This document shows, piece after piece, positions 9,701-18,600 of a stretch of DNA of 64,000 nt. The first letter of the stretch is position 1; each line of letters begins with the position of its first letter. The translations under genes were made by a program, and so were the position numbers. The notes under the pieces were generated by a model, which made no database searches, was not told the DNA's origin, and saw only the letters and a list, made by a program, of their open reading frames with translations. This stretch comes from Streptomyces sp. MA5143a (GTDB taxonomy: Bacteria; Actinomycetota; Actinomycetes; Streptomycetales; Streptomycetaceae): the NCBI RefSeq assembly GCF_900290235.1, contig NZ_OLMK01000062.1:27884-91883 (forward strand), in the 5' to 3' direction.

Positions 9701-10463
9701 GGTCGACCTCGCCCTCGGACCGCACCTTCGCCCGCACGATCTCCCGGAACCGGGCCAGCGCCAACTCGCCGAAGTCCAGCGGCTCGTCGCCCTGCACGTC
9801 CCGCAGCCGCACGGGGATGGGCACCGCCCCCACCGCGGCGAGCTTCTGGGCCAGCCGGACCAGCAGCGCGGTCTTGCCGACGCCGACGCCCCCGACGACG
9901 ACGTGCGGGCGCCGGACCTTCTTGTCGTTGAGGTTCTTCATGAGGGCGTTGCAGAGCTGGTCGCGTCCGACCACCTCGTCCATCAGGCTCCCGGCGGTCT
10001 GCACCAGCCGGCCGGGGTCGTGCCGGGCCTGGCGGGTGCAGTAGCGGCGGACCTGCCACAGGCGCCAGGACAGGAAGAGGAGGGTGGAGGCGGCGAACAG
10101 CAGCAGCGGCATCGCGACGCCGCTGACGGTGTCGCACGCGGCGGACTTCTCCTCGCACCACGGCTGCGGCCCGACGTCCTGCACCCACCCTTTGATGTCG
10201 GTTAGTTCCAGCAGCGCAAGGACCGACCACAGGACCAGTGCCGCCGTCAGCACGGCGGCCAGCGCCACCAGCACCGTAGTGAACGGCGGGTTCCACCACC
10301 GCCCGGCGCGGGTGACGCCCCGGTGCAGCAGCCAGCGGCCGCGCAGATGCCAGAAGACCGAGACGAAGGGGCGTCGGAGATGCGCCCAGAACTCGTGGAG
10401 GGGGCCCGCCTGCGGTGGTCCCGTGACGATCTTGACCTTGTGCGGGTGGAGTGCGTATCCCAT
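6765..10463 (-). CDS. large membrane-anchored NACHT/STAND-like ATPase
   Basis: Predicted 1,232-aa ATPase. ATG 10463 is chosen because GGAG lies about 10 nt upstream and the frame above it looks noncoding. Seen: two membrane segments (about 61-83 and 115-133), Walker A GGVGVGKT (191-198), Walker B-like RIVVLADGLEEA (266-277), then an ARxHDPLRAM-type sensor region and a winged-helix-like part as in NACHT/STAND NTPases. The rest is long, mostly helical and unclassified, with Cys-rich patches (CVCGPSG...TCP; CTDDC...MCP). Such proteins act as signalling or immune switches in other systems; function here is unknown. Confidence 0.8.
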   Translation of the reverse strand: MGYALHPHKVKIVTGPPQAGPLHEFWAHLRRPFVSVFWHLRGRWLLHRGVTRAGRWWNPPFTTVLVALAAVLTAALVLWSVLALLELTDIKGWVQDVGPQPWCEEKSAACDTVSGVAMPLLLFAASTLLFLSWRLWQVRRYCTRQARHDPGRLVQTAGSLMDEVVGRDQLCNALMKNLNDKKVRRPHVVVGGVGVGKTALLVRLAQKLAAVGAVPIPVRLRDVQGDEPLDFGELALARFREIVRAKVRSEGEVDRIWRWLRQRADRIVVLADGLEEAFAEDDLTGRRDNLIRDAIRRAGEEGLPLVIASRPHDPLRAMQAAVSELEPLSNEAALRYVAGSGSWRADLTVLDRIVEAADMAESPIYLKIARDLHAQDLLEPLWDGGGDQDLQLYDSWRLRAELMETWIHALVAADVHPELPIDHDTRLAVVEYISALACVGLASDSADVGLGELGSALADADGASEPRGFAVRAGPNREWNGRVARELNRRMGELRWCPETYALRRGAPWSRPQHPCQGAPGGSGGWVGPRVDIRIAATWGTRMGLVHESGDKVRFQHSIVQAYLGSRFLEKIFESPAASGPSSGATTSAAPPEAPVPDAHIARALRQGGRELLIALTLYSRSPKGRCVCGPSGAGRRTCPVDRMRELLTAHAKDLLAEADASHAVGRHSGDGEPDDRGSPRLRALESYGPAVEIDSVAVAPRQEHLVKEIERDWHRLGQNEDPARLREAKIALVKQCGTAVRRLAAVRGRAPGDEHPAYPVYEVMFRIGRKETDRRVREALVKEVGAGGERAYQALCRGLDEACAAVEAGPRRCPAGRVALSPEQADGDRSWGWDLADHRDREERRVAEEEALTEKGRWSCNTMRAWLLPLLVDSSAMGRRQASPRDDLDNWVRAATGAARAPIDDDGPGASIGLGVALAQGFKFAANRRPGPGAVRGAREFLVKQARDLLRQSTFWYTRLTLLHALTLWSLPDDVTADQPMRGPGSDPRGQVREWLALGDRGHAEHPLVAGAAKLAVRALQTRRPERFLWIDEAAVASCVGTEVGLPGEQRAHNLWIPPSTGWSTLDPRAQQLLADVLLVMVLGERAHRPKDAFRILELCAREPTRMPSCVHKDRTRLSPVRGAEHAAQPGSNCTDDCRLRMCPYPAKVESLRMEFSEVFCLHQRDLLKKWQPWAWASLRLRREAPWQRGVPVAGMRRFWDQMSDRARDIGPGTGPVSSDGRRFAQVSRSR

Positions 10464-10596
10464 CGACCACCACTCCGTCGGCTCGGCCGGGATCGGCCGG
10501 GGGCCGACGCTTCCGGGCGCGGGATGTCGGGGCGGAGGGATCCCTGCCTTCAGTTCACCAGCAGGGGCCCGCCCCCGCCACTCGACGCGGCACGGG

Positions 10597-11886
10597 TCAC
10601 CGGCCGCCGACCGCGGGCGAGGGCGAGAACCGCACCGGCAGCTCCACCAGCCCCCGCAGCCAGGGCGAGGGCCGCCGGACGAGGTTCTCCCGCGGTACGG
10701 CGAGGTCGAGGTCCGGCAGCCGGTCCAGGACCACCTCGATACCGGTCCGGGCGATGACCTCGGCGATCTCCCGCGCCGGGAACGGGCAGCGGTGCTCGCC
10801 GTGACCGAAGGAGAAGTGCGCGTTGTTGCCGCCGGTGAGCGCGGAGCCGTGGGTACGCACGCGGGGGTCGGAGTTGGCGCCCTGGAGGCCGAGGACGACG
10901 AGGTCCCCGGCGCGCAGGGCACGGCCGCCGAGCCGGGTGTCCCGGGAGAGCCAGCGGCCGGCCGCGTTCTGAATGGGCGCGTCCTCCCACAGCACCTCGT
11001 TCATGGCCTCCGCCACACTGCTGCGTCCGCCGAACAGGGAGGCCGCGAACCGCTCGTCGGTCAGCATCAGCCGCAGGGAGTTGCCGATCCAGTCGGTGGT
11101 CGGCTGGTGTCCCGCGGCCAGCATGACCATCACGTCGTGCGTGACCTCCTCGACGGAGAAGCCGTGGCCGGAGGCGTTCACCAGCAGCCGGGACACCACG
11201 TCGTCGGCGGGACGCTCCCGCCGCTCCGCCACCAGCCGGGTCATCGCCGCCGTCAGCCGTGCCTCGGCGGCCTGCGCCCGGCCCTGCCCGTCGAGGATGT
11301 CGGTCAACGCCGCGACCAGGTCCGGCCCCTGCTCCTCCGGGAAACCGAACAGGTACGCCAGCACACGGACCGGCAGCAGCGCCGCGTACTGTGCGACGAG
11401 GTCGGCCCTGCCCGCCCCGCACACCGCGTCGAGCAGCTCGTCCGCGAACCGCTCGGCGTGGCCGCGCAGCGTGAACGCGTCGACCGCCTCCAGCGCCTCG
11501 CCGAGCAGCGCCGCACGCCGCCGGTGCCGTTCGCCGACCGAGCCGAGGATCGACGGCTGCTTCCGGCTGATCACCGGCAACAGGGGCCAGTCGGCGGGGA
11601 TGTTCGGCCACTGGTTCCACAAACCGGAGTCCCTGCTGAACAGTTCCGGGTCGCTCGTCACCTGGTGCAGCTCGCGGTAGCCCAGCACCAACCACGCCGG
11701 CACGTCCCCGTCGAGCAGCACGGGGACGACCTCGCCGTGCTCGCGCCGCAGTGCGCGGTAGAGGGCGGCGGGGTCACCGTGGAAGCGGGCGCCGGTCAGG
11801 GCGACGGGGGCGGGGGCGGGCCCGGAGCCGGGGCCCGGTCCGGGTGTCCGGCCGTCCCCGCCGTGCTCAGAGGTTGCGAAGTCCAA
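10597..11886 (-). CDS. cytochrome P450 of the conservon (CYP157-like, no ExxR)
   Basis: Haem monooxygenase-like protein, 429 aa. Seen: heme ligand Cys367 in FSFGHGEHRCPFPA, I-helix AAGHQPTTD (257-265), but K-helix ExxR reads E297-V-L-W300. Loss of this Arg is the hallmark of the Streptomyces CYP157 family, whose members lie in conservon operons. The start overlaps the end of the DUF742 gene by 20 bp, so it is the last gene of that operon. Its substrate is unknown, and electron-partner genes are absent from the neighbourhood. Confidence 0.9.
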   Translation of the reverse strand: MDFATSEHGGDGRTPGPGPGSGPAPAPVALTGARFHGDPAALYRALRREHGEVVPVLLDGDVPAWLVLGYRELHQVTSDPELFSRDSGLWNQWPNIPADWPLLPVISRKQPSILGSVGERHRRRAALLGEALEAVDAFTLRGHAERFADELLDAVCGAGRADLVAQYAALLPVRVLAYLFGFPEEQGPDLVAALTDILDGQGRAQAAEARLTAAMTRLVAERRERPADDVVSRLLVNASGHGFSVEEVTHDVMVMLAAGHQPTTDWIGNSLRLMLTDERFAASLFGGRSSVAEAMNEVLWEDAPIQNAAGRWLSRDTRLGGRALRAGDLVVLGLQGANSDPRVRTHGSALTGGNNAHFSFGHGEHRCPFPAREIAEVIARTGIEVVLDRLPDLDLAVPRENLVRRPSPWLRGLVELPVRFSPSPAVGGR

Positions 11887-12214
11887 CTAGTACCTGCTCC
11901 AGGATGTCCAGATCGATCAGCGTGGCCTTGTGCGGGTGCCGGGCGCTGACCCGGCCCGCGGCGAGGAGGTCGGACAGCAGCACCTTGGTGATGCTCACCG
12001 GCAGCCCCAGCCCGGCGGCGATCTCCACGACCGCCGTGGGCCGTTCCGTCAGCCGCAGGATCGCCGTGTGCTCCGACTGCATCCCCGGCACCGGCTGCGA
12101 CTCGGCGGTGACCAGGGTGACCAGGTCGAAGGGGGTGCCGGGCGCGGACCGGCTGCGTCCTCCGGTGAGGGTGTACAGCCGGTCGGGCAGGTCGTCCCTG
12201 CCGGGCCGGCTCAT
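11867..12214 (-). CDS. DUF742 protein (CvnC-like)
   Basis: Small cytoplasmic protein, 115 aa, third member of a conservon. The family core YTLTGGRS followed by DLVTLVTA and a winged-helix-like region (AAGLGLPVSITKVLLSDLL) is visible. ATG 12214 overlaps the roadblock stop (ATGA). In characterised conservons CvnC works with CvnB and a Ras-like GTPase CvnD; here the next gene is the P450, not a GTPase. Confidence 0.9.
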   Translation of the reverse strand: MSRPGRDDLPDRLYTLTGGRSRSAPGTPFDLVTLVTAESQPVPGMQSEHTAILRLTERPTAVVEIAAGLGLPVSITKVLLSDLLAAGRVSARHPHKATLIDLDILEQVLVGLRNL

Positions 12215-12768
12215 GACGTACGGGGCGCCAGAGCCGTAGCCGAAGTAGCCGAGGTGGTCGCCGTCGTCGCGGGGGAAGCGGGGCCGGTGGTGGAGGAGGT
12301 GGTCGAGGCCGGGGTGGTCGACCGGGTGGGCGCGGCGGTCGGGTCCGCGGGGGACTCCGGCCGGTGGCGCGGGCGGGCGCTGAGGTGCTCGCCCAACTGC
12401 TCCACCAGTTCGCTCATGGTGTGTCCGACGAGCCCGGCGTCGGCCTCCTCGTCCGTGACGACGGCCAGATGCGCGCCCTCGCCCGCCTCCACGATGAACA
12501 GGACCCCGCCGTGGAACTCCGCCATCGCCGACCGCACGCCGCCGCTGCCGTCGCCGAACTCCACGGAGGCGCCGTGGGACAGCGACTGCATGCCGGCGGC
12601 GATCGCGGCGAGCTGGTCCGCCTGGTCCACGGACAGCTCCGGCGTACGGCACAGCTTCAGCCCGTCCCGCGAGAGCACGAGCGCGTGCCGGGCGCCCGGA
12701 GTGCGTTCCAGCAAACCCTCCATGAGCCAGGTGAGCCTGTCGTCGGCGGTGGTGCCGGTGCCGGTCAT
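12211..12768 (-). CDS. roadblock/LC7 domain protein (CvnB-like)
   Basis: Roadblock/LC7 protein, 185 aa, the usual GTPase-activating partner in conservons. Roadblock core spans about residues 8-120 (LTWLMEGLLERTPGARHALVL ... ELVEQLGEHL, quoted in part). ATG 12768 overlaps the kinase stop (ATGA). A Ser/Thr/Pro-rich tail of about 50 residues follows the domain, longer than the roughly 135-aa norm for the family, and looks disordered. Confidence 0.9.
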   Translation of the reverse strand: MTGTGTTADDRLTWLMEGLLERTPGARHALVLSRDGLKLCRTPELSVDQADQLAAIAAGMQSLSHGASVEFGDGSGGVRSAMAEFHGGVLFIVEAGEGAHLAVVTDEEADAGLVGHTMSELVEQLGEHLSARPRHRPESPADPTAAPTRSTTPASTTSSTTGPASPATTATTSATSATALAPRTS

Positions 12769-15392
12769 GGGGTGGGGTCGCCTTCCAGGTCGGGATGCGG
12801 ATGGGGGTCCGGATGGGGGAGGGGTGCGGGGCCGGCGCCGGTGCCGCCGGGGTCCGGATACGGGGGCACCGGGGGCGCGGGGGTGTGGGACGACGGCGCG
12901 TGGGCGGAGGGCGTGTTGTCGTCGCCCGGCGCGGGCCGGTCGTCCCGCTGGGGGTCCCGGGCCAGCTCCCGCAACGCGTCCAACTGCCACTGGATGTCCC
13001 GCACCGACTCGGATTCCGGCGGAGGCTCGGCCTGCCACGGGGTGTCCCGGACCGGCTCGACCTCGTGAGGCGGGGTCTGGGTCGGCCCGGCCTGCCATGC
13101 GGTGTCCCGCACCGGCTCGGGCTCCTGCGGTGAGGTCCGGGCCGGCTCGGCCTGCCAGGCGGTCTCCCGGACCGGCTCGGATTCCCCGAGCGGGATACGG
13201 GCGAGTCCCGGCTGCCACGGCGTGTCGCCCACCGGCTGCCACGGATCGTCCCGCACCGGTTCGAACTCCCACCGCGCGCCGCGCACGGGCTCCGGCTCCC
13301 AACCGGGGTCCGTTACGGGAGCGGTCGGCTCCCACTCGGGCTCCGGCGCCGAGGACGTCTCCCAGGTCGCCCCCCGGGCGACACCCCACTCGGGCTCCCG
13401 TGCGGGCTCCAGCGCGAGGGGCGGTACGGCGGTGCCGGGCGACGGGACCGGGGCGTCCGGGACAGGGCCGGCCACCTGCTCGCCGACGGGCTCGCGCACC
13501 GGCTCCCGCAGAGGCTCCGGCAGGAGTTCCCCTGCGTACTCTGACCGGGCCTCCCGTACGAGGCCCGAGGCCGGCAGACCCTCCCGTCCGGCGTCGGGCA
13601 GACCGTCCCGTACGGGTTCCGGGAGGCTCTCCCCGCCGGGGCCCGGAAGGAACCCCGTCCCCGGTCGCGGGAACGGCGTCCCCGGTTGCGGGAACGGCGT
13701 GCCCGTCGTGATCGGCGCACCGGGCGTACCCGGCGGTTCCGTGCTGTCCGGCCGCTCCAGGCTCTCGCTGTGCTCCGGCCGCCCCGCGTTCTCCCCGTGC
13801 TCCGCCCCCTCCGTGCGCCGGTGGAGGCCCGTGGACGGTTCGTCGTCCGTGGACGTGCCCTGGACGAAGGCCTGGTCGAGGCCGCTCGTGCCGCGGACGG
13901 CGCGGCGGAAGCTGCTGAAGCGGACGGCGCCGGTGCTGGCGTCCTCGGCGGGGCGGGAGTCTCGGGCCGGCGGGGCGTCGGCGCTCTGGGCGCGCGTGCG
14001 GGCCTCGGCCTCGGCGAGGGACCGGCCCCGGCGGCGCCGGGGGAGGCCGCCGGGGCCCGTCGGGGGCTCCTCGGGGCCGGGGGCGGCGCCGTACGGGGAC
14101 GGGGACTCGTGGGTCGGCGTCGGTTCGTCGTCCAGGTCGTGCGGTGCGGGCACGGCGGCGTACGGCGTCGACCGCTCGTCCGTCGGGGCCGGGGTCTGCG
14201 CGGGCGCCGCCGGCACCGTACCGGCCAGCACGTCCTGCGGGACCAGCATCAGGACGCCCGTGCCGCCGCGGGCGGAGGGGCGGAAGGAGACCTTGAGGCC
14301 GTGCTTGCGGGCGAGACGGCCGACGACGGCGAGACCGAGGCGGGTGCCGGTGAGGCCGGTGAGGTCGGAGTCCTCGCCGGAGACGGCGCGTTCGGCGCGG
14401 CGCAGCTGGACGTCGCTCATGACGAGGCCCGCGTCCTCGACGGAGATGATGACGCCGGTCGGGACCTCCTCGACGTAGACGTGGACCTCGGCGGTCGGAG
14501 GTGAGAAGTTCGCCGCGTTGTCGAGGAGTTCGGCGAGCGCGTGCATCACGCCCTCGGCGGCGTGCCCGGCGACGGCGGACTCGCTGGAGGAGTGCAGCCG
14601 GACCCGGCGGTAGGCGCCGATGCGGCCCATCGCGCCCCGCAGGATCGACTCCATGGGGATGGGTCTGGCCCAGCGGCGCCCGGAGCGGGCGCCAGCGAGG
14701 ACGGCGACGGAGTCGGCGAGGCGGCCCGCCTGGGCGGTGCGGTGGTCGAGGTGGAGCAGGTCGGCGAGGACGTCCTCGTCGGCGTGGCGTTCCTCCATGG
14801 CGCGCAGGTCGGCGAGGGTGCCGGTGGCGAGGGCCTGCATCCGGCCGGCCACGTTGGCGGTGACGGCGAGGGCGGCCGTGCGCTCGGTCTCGGCCTGCCG
14901 GGCGCGGTCGAGGAGCCGGGACCTCTCCTCCTCGGCCTTGGTCTCCAGTTGGGCGCGCTCGTCGGCGAGCCGGCCGCGCTCGTGGTCCAGTTCGGCGGTG
15001 AGCCGGGTCCGTTCGCGGGCGTAGTCGGCGGCGATCCGGGCGCGGTCCTGGAGGAACTCCTCGGTCAGCCGCGCCCGTTCCTGCCCGAACTCGGCCGTCA
15101 GCCGGGCCCGTTCCTGGAGGAGCATCCCGGTGTCACGGGACACGGCGTCGAGGCGGTGCCGCAGCGACCGCGCCGACTGCCGGGCGTGGACGGCGACCGC
15201 GACGGCGAGCGTCAGCAGCAGGGCGGCGGCGCCCGCGCCACCCGCCACCGGGACCCGTAAGGACGCGGGTGCGAGCGCGACCGAACCGCCGGCCGCGGCT
15301 GCGGCGAACACGGCGGTGACCAGGGGCAGGGGCAGGACTGAGCGGAGCGCTGGGCGGTCGCCCGGAGGGCGTGGGGGGCTGGGCGCGGTCAT
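12765..15392 (-). CDS. conservon sensor kinase-like membrane protein (CvnA-like)
   Basis: 875 aa. Seen: two N-terminal membrane segments (about 18-38 and 45-68), a long charged coiled coil (about 80-180, RARLTAEF/RTRLTAEL repeats), then an HATPase_c region with N-box LLDNAANFSPP and a GTRLGLAVVGRLA G-box. No classical H-box phosphoacceptor is obvious. From about residue 400 on the protein is low complexity, with tandem EPVRDTxWQ repeats near residues 690-830. It heads the four-gene operon, each gene overlapping the next. It probably senses a membrane signal and passes it to the roadblock/DUF742 module. Confidence 0.9.
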   Translation of the reverse strand: MTAPSPPRPPGDRPALRSVLPLPLVTAVFAAAAAGGSVALAPASLRVPVAGGAGAAALLLTLAVAVAVHARQSARSLRHRLDAVSRDTGMLLQERARLTAEFGQERARLTEEFLQDRARIAADYARERTRLTAELDHERGRLADERAQLETKAEEERSRLLDRARQAETERTAALAVTANVAGRMQALATGTLADLRAMEERHADEDVLADLLHLDHRTAQAGRLADSVAVLAGARSGRRWARPIPMESILRGAMGRIGAYRRVRLHSSSESAVAGHAAEGVMHALAELLDNAANFSPPTAEVHVYVEEVPTGVIISVEDAGLVMSDVQLRRAERAVSGEDSDLTGLTGTRLGLAVVGRLARKHGLKVSFRPSARGGTGVLMLVPQDVLAGTVPAAPAQTPAPTDERSTPYAAVPAPHDLDDEPTPTHESPSPYGAAPGPEEPPTGPGGLPRRRRGRSLAEAEARTRAQSADAPPARDSRPAEDASTGAVRFSSFRRAVRGTSGLDQAFVQGTSTDDEPSTGLHRRTEGAEHGENAGRPEHSESLERPDSTEPPGTPGAPITTGTPFPQPGTPFPRPGTGFLPGPGGESLPEPVRDGLPDAGREGLPASGLVREARSEYAGELLPEPLREPVREPVGEQVAGPVPDAPVPSPGTAVPPLALEPAREPEWGVARGATWETSSAPEPEWEPTAPVTDPGWEPEPVRGARWEFEPVRDDPWQPVGDTPWQPGLARIPLGESEPVRETAWQAEPARTSPQEPEPVRDTAWQAGPTQTPPHEVEPVRDTPWQAEPPPESESVRDIQWQLDALRELARDPQRDDRPAPGDDNTPSAHAPSSHTPAPPVPPYPDPGGTGAGPAPLPHPDPHPHPDLEGDPTP

Positions 15393-15403
15393 GGGCTGCT
15401 GTC

Positions 15404-15469
15404 CTCGGTCGGTTCTGGACTCGGTAACTCAGTCGGTTCCTGGCCTCGGTAACACGGTCGGTTCCTGTG
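15404..15469. repeat. tandem 25-bp repeats in the conservon leader
   Basis: Two full 25-bp units (15420-15444 and 15445-15469), each beginning CTCGGTAAC and containing GTCGGTTCCTG, preceded by a shortened 16-bp copy at 15404-15419. They lie 12-77 bp upstream of the kinase ATG in the divergent promoter region, and could be regulator-binding sites or a slippage product. Confidence 0.8.
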
Positions 15470-15614
15470 CGAGAAGCGACACCTGGTGCTCAATTGGGCG
15501 TCACTATATGAGAGTTCGTGACGGGGGTCGGGCGGTTTCCGGTTAGCTCACCAGAATCCGGCCATCGCCCCGGTACCGGCCCGCCGTCACCGCGTGGTCA
15601 CTGTCAGTGGTGGG

Positions 15615-18600
15615 ATGCATGCTGGAGGGATGGAAGGTCCAGGGGAGACGCGAGCAGGGTCACGGTCCGGGCCGGCGGCGGAGCGGCCCGCGACCGGGGC
15701 GCGGTCGACGGCGGAGCGGCACTCGTCCAGGTCGGTGACGGCGGCCGGGCTGCGGGCGGCGCTGACGGCGGCCGTGCGGGGCGAGGTCGCGTTCGACACG
15801 ACCGCGCGGGCACTGATGACCATGGACGCGTCCAACTACCGCCGGGTGCCGCTCGGCGTGGTCGCGCCCCGGGACGCGGACGACGTGGCGGCCGTCCTGG
15901 CGGTGTGCCGGGAGCACGGCGTGCCGGTGGTGGCGCGCGGCGGCGGCACGTCGATCGCCGGCCAGGCCACGGGCACGGGCGTCGTCCTGGACTTCACCCG
16001 CCATATGAACCGGCTGCTCGCCCTGGACCCCGAGGCGCGCACGGCCGTCGTCCAGCCGGGCCTGGTCCTGGACCGCCTCCAGGACGCTGCCGCCCCGCAC
16101 GGCCTCCGCTTCGGCCCCGACCCCTCCACCCACAGCCGCTGCACCCTCGGCGGCATGATCGGCAACAACTCCTGCGGCTCCCACTCGGTGGCCTGGGGCA
16201 CCACCGCCGACAGCGTGCGCGAGCTGTCGGTCCTCGACGGCAGGGGCAGGTCCCGCCGCCTCGGACAGGACTGGTCCGGCGCCCCGGACGGGCTCCGGGC
16301 CCTGGTGGAAGGGGAGTTGGCGCTGCTGCGCACCGGCTTCCCCGACCTGCCCCGCCGTATCTCCGGCTACGCCCTCGACACCCTGCTCCCCGAGCGGGGC
16401 GCCGACGTGGCCCGTGCCTTCTGCGGCTCCGAGGGCACCCTCGGCGTCCTCACGGAGGCGGTCGTACGCCTCGTCGAGGCTCCCCGCGCGCGTGCCCTCG
16501 CCGTCCTCGGGTACGCCGACGAGAGCGCGGCGGCCGAGGGGGCCCCCGCGCTGCTCCCGCACGGCCCGTTGACCGTGGAGGGCATGGCCGCGGACCTCGT
16601 CCCCCCGGGGACGTCCGGGCTGCCGGCGGGCGGGGCGTGGCTGTTCGTGGAGACCGGCGGGGACACGGCCGCCGAGGCGCGGGCGCGCGCCGAGGCGATC
16701 GTGCGCGCGGCGGACGCGGCCGACGCGCTGGTGGTCACCGACACCGCCGCCCAGCGCGCCCTGTGGCGGGTCCGCGAGGACGCCAGCGGGACGGCGACGA
16801 GGATGCCCGACGGCAGCGAGGCCTGGCCCGGCTGGGAGGACTGCGCGGTCCCGCCCGCCCGACTCGGCGCGTACCTCCGGGACTTCCGCGGCCTCCTGCG
16901 CGCCCACGACCTGCGCGGCACCCCCTACGGCCACTTCGGCGACGGCTGCATCCACGTCCGTATCGACTTCGACCTCCTCACCGAGCCGGGCGTCGCCCGC
17001 TTCCGCCGCTTCTCGGAGGACCTCGCCGACCTGGTCGTCTCCCACGGCGGCTCCCTCTCCGGGGAACACGGCGACGGCCAGGCGCGGGCCGAACTGCTGC
17101 CGAGGATGTACGGGCCCGACCTGATCGCCGTGTTCGAGCGCGCCAAGGCCCTCTGGGACCCGGACGACCTCCTTAACCCCGGCATGCTCGTCCGCCCGGC
17201 CCCCCTCGACACCAACCTGCGCTTCGCGCCGCTGCCCCGCGACCCGGTCCCGGTGGTGTTCGGATACCCGGAGGACGGCGGCGACTTCTCGGCGGCCGTA
17301 CGACGCTGCGTGGGCGTCGCCAAATGCCGTACGACGGAGGCGGCTGCGGGCTCCGGCGCGGTCATGTGCCCCTCCTTCCGGGCGACGGGGGAGGAGGAGC
17401 ACTCCACTCGCGGCCGGGCCCGCCTCCTGCACGAGATGCTGGCCGGAGAGGTCGTCACCGACGGCTGGCGCTCGCCCGAGGTGCGGGACGCGCTGGATCT
17501 CTGCCTGTCCTGCAAGGGCTGCCGCTCGGACTGCCCCGTCGGCGTCGACATGGCCACGTACAAGGCGGAGTTCCTCCACCACCACTACGCGGGCCGCCGG
17601 CGCCCCGCCGCCCACTACACGATGGGCCGCCTGCCGGTATGGCTCCACCTGCTCGCCCGCACCCGCACGGCCGGCCTCGTCAACCTCCTCGCCGGAGTAC
17701 GCCCCTTGGCCGGCCTGGCGAAACGGCTGGGAGGGATCGCGGGGGAGCGGGACCTGCCGAGGCTGGCGCCGGTGCCGTTCTCCCGGTGGTACCGGGGGTG
17801 GGTCGGGGAGCGGGACGAGGCGGACGGGCGGGAGGAGGGTGTCGGGCCGGACGGGAGTGCCGTGCCGGAAGAGGGTGTCGGGTCGGACGGGGGCGTCGCG
17901 CCGGACGGAGGTGTCGAATGGGTCGAGTGTGGGGAGCGGGACCGTCCGGAGGGGTGGGGAGTGCGGTGGGGGCCGAGGCAGGTCCGCCGCCCGCCGGTCC
18001 CCGAGGAACTGGCGGTGGGCACCCTTGACGAGGCCGGGCTTCGGGCGGGCGGCGAGGCCGAGCTCGGGGCGGGTGCCGAGGACGAGTTCGGGGCGGCGGG
18101 TGACGAGGCCGGGCCTTGGGCGGGTGCCGAGGGCGGTGGGCGCGACGGGGACGGCGACGCGTACGGGCTGCCGCCGGCCACCGTGCTGCTGTGGACCGAC
18201 ACCTTCACCGAGTACCTCTCCCCGTCCGTGGGACGGGCCGCGCTGCGCGTGCTGGAGGCGGCCGGGCTGGAGGTGATCGTGCCGCCGACGCGCGGGACGA
18301 GGCGGAAACCGGCCTGGCGGAAGCGGCGAAAGGCGGGCCAGGAGACCGACCTCGCACAAGGGGCACTCGCCCGCACCCTGTTCACGTCGCGTCAGGGCAG
18401 GCTCTGCTGCGGCCTCACGTACATCTCGACGGGCCAGCTAGACCAGGCCCGCGCGGTGCTGCGCCGCACGCTGGACCTGCTGGACCCGTTCCTCGCCCCC
18501 TCCTTCTCCCCCTCCCCCTCCCGCGCCCCGGCCGGTCTGCCCCTCGTCGTCCTGGAACCGAGCTGCGCGGCGACCCTCCGCTCGGACCTCCCCGAGCTGC

